A stretch of DNA of 46,071 nt, from NCBI RefSeq assembly GCF_000972705.2, contig NZ_LATL02000133.1, positions 1 through 46,071 on the forward strand, written 5' to 3'. Made by a program: the position numbers and the translations under genes. This document shows, in pieces, positions 16,236 through 21,857 of this stretch. Under the pieces are notes generated by a model. The model ran no database searches. It was given only the letters and a program-made list of their open reading frames with translations, and had not been told where the DNA came from. The DNA comes from Limnoraphis robusta CS-951 (GTDB lineage Bacteria > Cyanobacteriota > Cyanobacteriia > Cyanobacteriales > Microcoleaceae). The stretch's first letter is position 1; the number at the start of each line of letters is the position of its first letter.

Positions 16236-18068
16236 TTATTTTGATTGATAGACTTGATAAAACTCATCGATTTGTTCCCATCTGTAAAAGTGTTTTGTAT
16301 ATCGAGAGCCAAGACATCTATCCAGATATTCACGACTTACAGATAATTTACTCCTAAATTTTAAATATTTACGATTGTACCATTTTTCGCTACTTAAAAT
16401 TTTGTTTAAAAATGGGACTTGTTTCAAATCAAAAAACTTGTTGATCAGATTTTTCTTTTCGGAATCTGGCAATTCAAATTGCATTACTAAAATGTGATAT
16501 TTTTGGTGTATATATGTTTTCCATCCGAGCGCAGAAAAGGATGTCTCATAAATATCCAATCCAAACCAATCTCGAAACTTTTTATCAACCTCAGTTAAAT
16601 AAAAAGCAGGATCAAGACTGAGAAACTTATCAATCATATCATTAATATCTATATCATTAATTTGCATCTTAGTCAATGCGGGATAATGTTTTTCTATATT
16701 GTTAAAGAAACCAAAAATATTCACTTCAATAGGATTTCGGACAAGACAGATTACTTTTAGGTCTTGATTTGATCCGTTATTGAATATCCAGAAATTTTCC
16801 CAATAATCTTCTTGACTCAAGTTTTGACCGATAGACTGTTGATTTGAAAACTTAATCTCAATCTTATGGATAGACGAACAAACTGTTACTACATCTTCCA
16901 GAGAAATGTACCGATATAGTAAGCGTTCTTGATCTGAATTTTTAGAGCTTATACTCAATATATTGCTCCGCATTTCTCCACGCAGTACATTGGCTTTTTG
17001 ATGATGAGGAATAATATCTGTTAAACTTTTTAAAGCCGTAATTGCATCATTTATTCTACCCAGCCTCGCCAAACTCACAGCCTTTCCGTAATACAACCCG
17101 ACTTGATCAGGACGAAAAGCAATACACTCTTCAAACAATTGAAAAGCTTCTATATTCTTACCTGTATTCAGTTTCTCTAAAGCTTGCTTTCTAATCCCAT
17201 GAAAATACTGTCTGCCACTTAATCGATGATGATCTATTACTCTCTCTGCTTCCGAATCACGAACCAATTTAGTCGGATGATTTAAGGGGAACGAAACCGC
17301 TTCTAAAGGGATATTTGCAATTTCATCAAACTCTTGATTTGTATGGGCTGCATCAACTCCAAAACCAAGATTAGAAATTAAATTAACATTTGACCCCAGA
17401 CACAAACCCCGATGTAAAAAACAGGTAAAAGTCCACGCCCATCCCCAAGAATTAAACCCCTCATAAACCAGGTCAAAAATATTTGACCAATACTGAACAG
17501 CCCGTTCATTTACCAGCAAATCATCTAACCATTTTGTGTCTCGAAGTTGGGGCCATAGTTTCAGACTGCCATCATACAATTTCCAGGCTCTACGCCAAGT
17601 TGCCCATCCCCAATAAAAACTATACTGAGAAAAATAATAACTAGAATCTGTACACTGATAACCGTGCGTATTTTCTCCAGTAATCTGCATCACCTGAGTC
17701 TCATCCCGATATCGTTCCAACAACTCCTGGCAAAAGTAAAAAAACGTCGGGTCAGGTACACAATCATCCTCTAAGATAATCGCTTCTTCTACCAAACTAA
17801 AAACCCAATCTAACCCACTAGATACCCGTTTTTTACAGCCCAAATTAATATCAGAATAATTCGTTAAGACTTGACAATTCCAGTCTACCTGCTCAATAAT
17901 TTTTCGAGCGGCCATACATTTTTCAGCTTCCCCTGGTTTATCTAGACGTGGCCCATCAGCAATAACGAAAAGTTTAGAAGGCTTAACTTGACGGATCACC
18001 TCAAAAACTTTTTGCGTAGTATCTGGACGCCTAAATATAATTAGAACAACAGGTGTTCTTAGTTCCAT
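16236..18068 (-). CDS. GT-TPR-NKWYS fusion: HlpA-like glycosyltransferase with putative capsule-synthesis domain
   Basis: A 610-residue fusion. Residues 1-290 resemble HlpA-type GT-A proteins: TPVVLIIFRRPDTTQKVFEV, FVIADGPR, an acidic E100-D-D-C motif and FYWGWATWRRAWKLYD. Residues about 295-365 hold TPR-like helices (IEAFQLFEECIAFRPDQVGL, INDAITALKSLTDIIPHHQK). Residues about 375-610 match the putative capsular polysaccharide synthesis family named for its NKWYS motif: KVICLVRNPIEVNIFGFF, DWFGLDIYE, SSEKWYNRKY near 559-568 and SRYTKHFY. The start of that third domain (usually a P-loop-like IHTxARTGS strand) is not obvious, so it may be degenerate or merged with the TPR part. Coding sequence is AT-rich relative to the wbp genes downstream. 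Confidence 0.75.
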   Translation of the reverse strand: MELRTPVVLIIFRRPDTTQKVFEVIRQVKPSKLFVIADGPRLDKPGEAEKCMAARKIIEQVDWNCQVLTNYSDINLGCKKRVSSGLDWVFSLVEEAIILEDDCVPDPTFFYFCQELLERYRDETQVMQITGENTHGYQCTDSSYYFSQYSFYWGWATWRRAWKLYDGSLKLWPQLRDTKWLDDLLVNERAVQYWSNIFDLVYEGFNSWGWAWTFTCFLHRGLCLGSNVNLISNLGFGVDAAHTNQEFDEIANIPLEAVSFPLNHPTKLVRDSEAERVIDHHRLSGRQYFHGIRKQALEKLNTGKNIEAFQLFEECIAFRPDQVGLYYGKAVSLARLGRINDAITALKSLTDIIPHHQKANVLRGEMRSNILSISSKNSDQERLLYRYISLEDVVTVCSSIHKIEIKFSNQQSIGQNLSQEDYWENFWIFNNGSNQDLKVICLVRNPIEVNIFGFFNNIEKHYPALTKMQINDIDINDMIDKFLSLDPAFYLTEVDKKFRDWFGLDIYETSFSALGWKTYIHQKYHILVMQFELPDSEKKNLINKFFDLKQVPFLNKILSSEKWYNRKYLKFRSKLSVSREYLDRCLGSRYTKHFYRWEQIDEFYQVYQSK

Positions 18069-18106
18069 AACGGTTCTCAGTTCAGTACATTACCGAAGTT
18101 GAGCGG

Positions 18107-18131
18107 AAAGCCCCAGTCTTTAGACATGGGG
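18107..18131. repeat. Left-end hairpin of IS608-like element with AAAG guide
   Basis: AAAG is followed by CCCC-A-GTCT-TT-AGAC-AT-GGGG, an imperfect hairpin with a TT loop. It has the same architecture as the right end, and AAAG at the 5' foot is the IS608 left guide sequence that selects TTAC targets. Confidence 0.7.
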
Positions 18132-18187
18132 ATGGATAGCGAACAATTAATATTGTTATCCGGGGAGTTGTGTTGTAAAATTATACC

Positions 18188-19456
18188 ATGATTGTACGAG
18201 AAGCAAAGTTATTAAACGGTTCCAAGTCTCAATACTCAAGACTTGATGATGCCATAAGAACTGCTCAATTCATCAGAAACAAGGCAGTTAGACTATGGCG
18301 AGATGAACGGGATGTAGATAAATCTCGTATTTCTCGCCTCTGTAAAGAGTTGGCGAAAGAATTCCCTTTTGCTAATAAACTTAACTCAATGGCACGTCAA
18401 GCTTCTGGTGAAAGAGCTTGGAATTCAATATCTAGCTTCTATCGTCGTTGCCGTGAGGGAGCCAAAAAAAAGGGTTATCCTCAGTTCAAAAAACATTGTC
18501 GCTCAGTTGAGTACAAAACCACTGGCTGGAAACTGTCAGACGACTGTAAATCAATTAACTTCACAGATGGGTTTAAAGCAGGTGAATTTTCTTTATTCTG
18601 CAACTCAGATGTTAGAAGGGATTTATTTACATTGAAGATAAATCGAGTGAGAGTAGTCAGACGAGCCGATGGGTATTATGCACAATTCTGCTTTAATGCT
18701 AATCGGTCTGAACCGGGAAACTATACCGGAAAAGTAGTCGGTTTAGACTTGGGTTTAAACTATTTCTACAAAGACACTAACGACAATGCAGCCATCTATC
18801 CCAAGTATTTAAGGTCATCTGAAAAGCGAATTAAAAAGCTACAGCGACGACTATCTAGGAAGTTTGTGAAGGGTAAAAAGCCAGTCCGTTCACCAGATTG
18901 CGAATCAGGTGCGTGCGGACGGGTCGATTCCCAACCTCAATCAAATAACTACCACAAAGCAAGAAAAAGACTAGGAAAAGCACATTTGAAGGTTCAACGC
19001 CAACGTAAAGACTGGGCTGTGAAGTTAGCCCGGTGCGTCGTGACATCTAACGATGTCGTGGTGTACGAAGACCTCAAGATACAAAACATGGTCAAGAACC
19101 ATCATTTAGCTAAGTCGATTTCAGACGCGAGTTGGTATCAATTCACCCAATGGTTAGACTATTTTGGAAAAGTTTGGGATAAAGCGGTGATTTCTGTTAG
19201 CCCACATTTCACTTCTGCCGATTGTTCTAACTGTGGGTTTCGGGTGAAAAAATCACTTAGCACCCGCACTCATAAATGCCCTAAATGTCAGACAGAAATC
19301 TGTCGGGATACTAATGCGGCATTAAATATTTTAAAGAAGGGCATGAGCATTTTAGGGGCTGAGTATAATAGTACCGAAGGGCATTCGGAAACTGCCTCGT
19401 TCGAGGAAACGCTTGGGGAGATTCCACCTCTGTTAATCAGGAGACATCCGACTTAA
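18188..19456 (+). CDS. tnpB: TnpB RNA-guided nuclease of IS200/IS605-type element
   Basis: A 422-residue TnpB, ancestor-type of Cas12 nucleases. The N-terminus covers the OrfB helical region (RTAQFIRNKAVRLWRDERD). RuvC catalytic residues are intact: D187 in VVGLDLGLNYF, E294 in VVVYEDLKIQNM and D374 in EICRDTNAALNIL. The zinc ribbon is CSNCGF and HKCPKCQ around residues 350-370. RKDWAVKLARCVV is the usual bridge segment. Between GKK and QPQSNNYHKARKR lies an extra stretch with two cysteines (about residues 232-248) that looks inserted. Known TnpBs cleave DNA next to a TAM equal to the element's left flank, guided by RNA made from the element's right end; here the TAM would be TTAC. ATG 18188 is the only sensible start. 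Confidence 0.93.
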   Translation: MIVREAKLLNGSKSQYSRLDDAIRTAQFIRNKAVRLWRDERDVDKSRISRLCKELAKEFPFANKLNSMARQASGERAWNSISSFYRRCREGAKKKGYPQFKKHCRSVEYKTTGWKLSDDCKSINFTDGFKAGEFSLFCNSDVRRDLFTLKINRVRVVRRADGYYAQFCFNANRSEPGNYTGKVVGLDLGLNYFYKDTNDNAAIYPKYLRSSEKRIKKLQRRLSRKFVKGKKPVRSPDCESGACGRVDSQPQSNNYHKARKRLGKAHLKVQRQRKDWAVKLARCVVTSNDVVVYEDLKIQNMVKNHHLAKSISDASWYQFTQWLDYFGKVWDKAVISVSPHFTSADCSNCGFRVKKSLSTRTHKCPKCQTEICRDTNAALNILKKGMSILGAEYNSTEGHSETASFEETLGEIPPLLIRRHPT

Positions 19457-19549
19457 TAAGTGGTGTTGATGAACCAAGAATTAGCAATAGCTAAGAATCC
19501 CCTTTCTTTAGAAATGGGGAGTATGTCAAAGATAGAATGTTGGGTTGCG
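19400..19549 (+). ncRNA. Predicted omega/reRNA of TnpB with guide 19530-19549
   Basis: By analogy with characterised TnpB elements, the 3' end of tnpB and the right end should be transcribed into a scaffold RNA whose guide starts right after the element boundary. The guide here would be AGATAGAATGTTGGGTTGCG. The 5' limit given is approximate. This is inference from family biology; only the right-end hairpin and boundary are seen. Confidence 0.4.
19495..19529. repeat. Right-end hairpin and TCAA boundary of IS608-like element
   Basis: GAAT is followed by CCCC-TTTCT-TT-AGAAA-T-GGGG, then AGTATG and TCAA. The segment GGGAGTATGTCAA occurs again at the very end of the window behind the second tnpB. 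Confidence 0.75.
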
Positions 19550-19659
19550 ATCCTTAACCCAACCTACAGACTCCGAATGAGTTAAGAAACCAAACAAAAG
19601 CGACTTAGAGATTCGGTTTCCCTGAATAAAGCATTCGGTTATTCGTACTTGACAAATAT
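19536..19659. repeat. 120-bp direct repeat, copy 1
   Basis: Starts AATGTTGGGTTGCG and continues with CCTTAACCCAACCTACAGACTCCG, forming an internal TTGGGTT/AACCCAA palindrome. It ends near GTACTTGACAAATA. It matches 20858-20977 at close to 90% with one small indel and a short divergent patch. The TTGGGTT...AACCCAA core resembles a widely dispersed cyanobacterial repeat (from memory). It begins six bases after the tnpB element's right boundary. Confidence 0.8.
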
Positions 19660-19665
19660 TAGTTT

Positions 19666-20430
19666 TTATGTTAAATAATCCCCCGTTTTCAACTCATACA
19701 ACAAAGGAACATCCCGCCTCACCCGGTCCAACTCAAAACCACCGATATCAGTTCCGCTCAACTTAGAGTCAAAAAACTCCATTAATTGCTCATAATTCCT
19801 GACCTGGACTTGAGGCTTATATTTATACCTTTTAAACTGCCAATTCCATTCCTCGTTAAGCTGATCCGCGTAATCTTCAGCCTCCGGTTCAAATTGAGAA
19901 CCAATAATATAAAGCATCGGATATTTACCCTGTTTAGTCCGTTGCTTATACCCTTCTATATAATGCCGTGATAAAGTATTATTAACCTGAGCAACAGTTA
20001 TCGTGGTTTTTTTCAACTCCATCAAAATATGTTGAGGGCTTTGGGTTTTTAAAACCAAGTCGATAAAACCCTGCTTTCCCTGAAAATCAACCTCCAATTC
20101 TATATATAAACGCCAAGGCAGATACTGACAAGCCTTAGTCAAATAATAAACCAACTGTTGCTGATAATCCTTCTCAAAGCGAGGTCTTCTATCTAAAACC
20201 CGGCGACTCGTTTCATCAAAAAGGACACCCCCACTTTTCGACTTGCCTTCTGACGTACTCGTCTTGTTCCTTGCGTCTTTTAACCCAGGCTTGATAGCTG
20301 CTGTAGGTTTCCCTGAACCACTCGTCTGTTTGTCTTTCTCTGTAGTAATAAGATTTTGAGTATTTTGGGTCTTCTGGGTAGTCATCGTATTCAGAAAATC
20401 CGGCCCCAAGTCTAGCTCTAATTGTCTCAT
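19666..20430 (-). CDS. PD-(D/E)XK nuclease-like frame, probably the second half of a frameshifted J-domain fusion
   Basis: The open frame is 254 codons, but only about the last 183 (from position 20217 down) look like a folded domain. The first 71 residues are low-complexity (TQKTQNTQN, TSTSEGKSKSGG) and overlap the J-domain gene in another frame. The domain has RFEKDYQQQLVYYLTKA and then GFIDLVLKTQSPQHILMELKK, where D124, E138 and K140 fit the D-x(n)-E-x-K nuclease core. YIIGSQF and WNWQFKRYKY follow. No start codon with a ribosome-binding site lies near the domain boundary. The preceding J-domain frame ends at TTT TGA precisely where this domain begins, so a +1 shift would give one 350-residue protein. 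Alternatively a one-base indel has split the gene. Confidence 0.6.
   Translation of the reverse strand: MRQLELDLGPDFLNTMTTQKTQNTQNLITTEKDKQTSGSGKPTAAIKPGLKDARNKTSTSEGKSKSGGVLFDETSRRVLDRRPRFEKDYQQQLVYYLTKACQYLPWRLYIELEVDFQGKQGFIDLVLKTQSPQHILMELKKTTITVAQVNNTLSRHYIEGYKQRTKQGKYPMLYIIGSQFEPEAEDYADQLNEEWNWQFKRYKYKPQVQVRNYEQLMEFFDSKLSGTDIGGFELDRVRRDVPLLYELKTGDYLT
20216..20232 (-). other. Candidate prfB-like +1 frameshift site
   Basis: On the minus strand the order is GGGGG (20232-20228), TGT CCT, TTT, then TGA (20218-20216). A tRNA on TTT can slip one base to the next TTT, skipping the T of TGA and continuing GAT GAA in the nuclease frame. The G5 run can pair with the anti-Shine-Dalgarno. The prfB site of bacteria has the same parts (AGGGGG, TAT, CTT TGA), with a 3-base instead of a 6-base spacer. 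Not demonstrated. Confidence 0.5.
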
Positions 20431-20719
20431 AATTTTCGTAACAATTTTTTAGCTTAATAAACTTGTCATGGCTCCCCGACTGCTTATCAGGATGCAGTTT
20501 AATTGCCATCTGTTTATATAACTTTCTAGCCTCAACTTGATTATCGGCCGCCAAGACCCAAGTCCCAACTTCCAAACCCGCAAAAATCGTCCCTTTTTTC
20601 CGGTGGAAAACACAACGACCCCTACTCATTCGTAAAAACAGAACATTCTCCCAAACCTCAATCACAGCTAAATTCGGGTATTTTTCTTGAAGTACAGCTA
20701 ATGCAGAGGAATAGTTCAT
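20216..20719 (-). CDS. J-domain protein (DnaJ-like)
   Basis: A 167-residue protein. Residues about 62-105 are a J-domain: ARKLYKQMAIKLHPDKQSG holds helix II and the H76-P-D78 motif, and FIKLKNCYENYETIRARLG is helix III. The first 60 residues (LAVIEVWENVLFLR, GTIFAGLEVGTWVLAAD) are a small beta-containing domain not known to me. The C-terminal part (YRERQTDEWFRETYSSYQAW, RRKEQDEYVRRQVEKWGCPF) is charged and helical and would form a linker if translation continues into the nuclease frame. J-domains stimulate Hsp70, so the fusion could couple DnaK to a nuclease or DNA-associated process. ATG 20719 is the only plausible start. It lies inside a block bracketed by 120-bp direct repeats. Confidence 0.72.
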   Translation of the reverse strand: MNYSSALAVLQEKYPNLAVIEVWENVLFLRMSRGRCVFHRKKGTIFAGLEVGTWVLAADNQVEARKLYKQMAIKLHPDKQSGSHDKFIKLKNCYENYETIRARLGAGFSEYDDYPEDPKYSKSYYYRERQTDEWFRETYSSYQAWVKRRKEQDEYVRRQVEKWGCPF

Positions 20720-20786
20720 ATGCAGCTAGAATTGCGGCTAAACAGATTATAGACAACAACAAATCTCTGATCAAGTCAGCGACTCT

Positions 20787-20830
20787 CCCCTCTCCTACAA
20801 GCCAACTCCCCTCGCCTTGTAGGAGAGGGG
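20787..20830. repeat. Inverted repeat with 15-bp perfect arms
   Basis: CCCCTCTCCTACAAG at 20787-20801 is the exact reverse complement of 20816-20830, with a 14-base loop. It is followed by a G-rich stretch. A related, degenerate copy lies at 21748-21771. Within the gene-free stretch 20720-21053, this element and the following direct repeat are all that I see. Confidence 0.75.
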
Positions 20831-20857
20831 TTGGGGGAGAGGTTAACCCAGAAATTG

Positions 20858-20977
20858 AATGTTGGGTTGCGTTCCTTAACCCAACCTACAGACTCCGATT
20901 CAGAAACCAAACAAAAGCGACTTAGAGATTCGGTTTGCCGATGTAAGGCATTCGGTTATCCGTACTTGACAAATAAT
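20858..20977. repeat. 120-bp direct repeat, copy 2
   Basis: Same orientation as 19536-19659 and about 1.3 kb away, so the J-domain/nuclease gene sits between the two copies. The palindromic core TTGGGTTGCGTTCCTTAACC is kept. Copy 2 lacks the extra bases of copy 1 before AAACCAAACAAAAGCG. Confidence 0.8.
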
Positions 20978-21053
20978 ATTATTTTTAATTCTTATTACTC
21001 GCTCAAATCAAGCGATTCTCGCTCCCAGACGCTATGCGATCGCATTTTCGGAA

Positions 21054-21680
21054 TTACTGCCCCACTGAAAATATCTGTTCTGCCGTCAAGTTTAACTCGG
21101 GGAAAGTTGGCGATCGCAGAATATCTTGACCCCTAAATAAATTGACCATATATTCTCCCTCCACTAAATGATAAACCAAAATTGTCGGTTGCTTCGGATC
21201 TCCAATATAACGGCGACCTCCCAAACCCAAATAATCAACAATCCAATATTCAGCGATTCCCAATTTCTCATATTCTCCGAGCTTCATTAAATAATCATCC
21301 CGCCAATTCGTACTGACCACTTCTATGGCTAATTTAATACTCGTACCTTGAGTAATCGTCGATCGCTTTTTCCATAAAGACTCGTTTTCTAGTGCATTAT
21401 AATCCAAGACCATCACATCAGGAATATAAGCCGATTTGTCGGAATCAATCGCTTTAATCAGCCCTTGCCTGGGAATAAAAAACGGCAAATTCAGACGCTC
21501 AATGTAAACTGATAGTTTTGATGCAAGAAAACCAGCAACTTGTTCGTGAGTTCCCGTCGGTTGCATTTGAACGATCTCCCCATCATGCAATTCAAATCGA
21601 CCCTCATAACCATCAGGATACCAGTCCAGAAACTCCTCTAAAGTCAATGAAATTTTCTGTTCTTCTATCTGGGTAAACAT
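21054..21680 (-). CDS. Uma2 family endonuclease (DUF820)
   Basis: A 208-residue Uma2 protein of a different subgroup from the pair at 1.5-3 kb. Conserved parts are LTLEEFLDWYPDGYEGRFELHDGEIVQM, PTGTHEQVAGFLASKL, SAYIPDVMVLDY with the metal-binding Asp, and IKLAIEVVSTNWRDDYLMKLGEYEKLGIAEYWIVDY with the E-x(n)-D-x(4)-K pattern typical of the family. Active-site positions look intact. ATG 21680 is the chosen start; upstream reads CCGAGGTGAGAT, a plausible Shine-Dalgarno. HIP1 sites reappear here (21037, 21110) after a gap of more than 17 kb. The physiological role of the family is unsettled. Confidence 0.85.
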   Translation of the reverse strand: MFTQIEEQKISLTLEEFLDWYPDGYEGRFELHDGEIVQMQPTGTHEQVAGFLASKLSVYIERLNLPFFIPRQGLIKAIDSDKSAYIPDVMVLDYNALENESLWKKRSTITQGTSIKLAIEVVSTNWRDDYLMKLGEYEKLGIAEYWIVDYLGLGGRRYIGDPKQPTILVYHLVEGEYMVNLFRGQDILRSPTFPELNLTAEQIFSVGQ

Positions 21681-21747
21681 ATCTCACCTCGGATTTCATT
21701 GATCATAACGGCTTGAGAGAGACTGGGAGAGAGGTCAGGTTAATCAC

Positions 21748-21771
21748 TCCCTTCTCCTCGTAGGAGAGGGG
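21748..21771. repeat. Short degenerate palindromic repeat
   Basis: CTCCCTTCTCCT, CGTA, then GGAGAGGGG form a compact hairpin related to the longer inverted repeat at 20787-20830, including the G-rich tail and GGTTAA that follow both. It lies between the Uma2 gene and the FkbM gene. Confidence 0.5.
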
Positions 21772-21857
21772 CAGGGGGAGAGGTTAATATTAAAAAACTG
21801 ACCCCAATACAACTAAGATAAAATACTAGGCTCAAGACTTCCACTCCTGTTAACCCC

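Larger units (their letters stand above)
18094..19529 (+). mobile_element. IS608-like element carrying only tnpB
   Basis: A 1436-bp IS200/IS605-family element with both ends readable. The left flank is TTAC (18090-18093). The left hairpin (18111-18131) is directly preceded by AAAG (18107-18110). The right hairpin (19499-19519) is directly preceded by GAAT (19495-19498) and the element ends TCAA (19526-19529). TTAC/AAAG and GAAT/TCAA are the cleavage and guide tetranucleotides known from IS608. No tnpA (Y1 transposase) is present, so mobility would need one in trans. It carries an apparently intact tnpB. Boundaries are inferred from these motifs and can be tested by finding an empty site. Confidence 0.75.

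Noticed and set aside
16112..16333. 73-codon frame on the minus strand overlapping the end of the GT-TPR-NKWYS gene
   Set aside because: It overlaps conserved coding sequence in another frame, is AT-rich and has no recognisable features.
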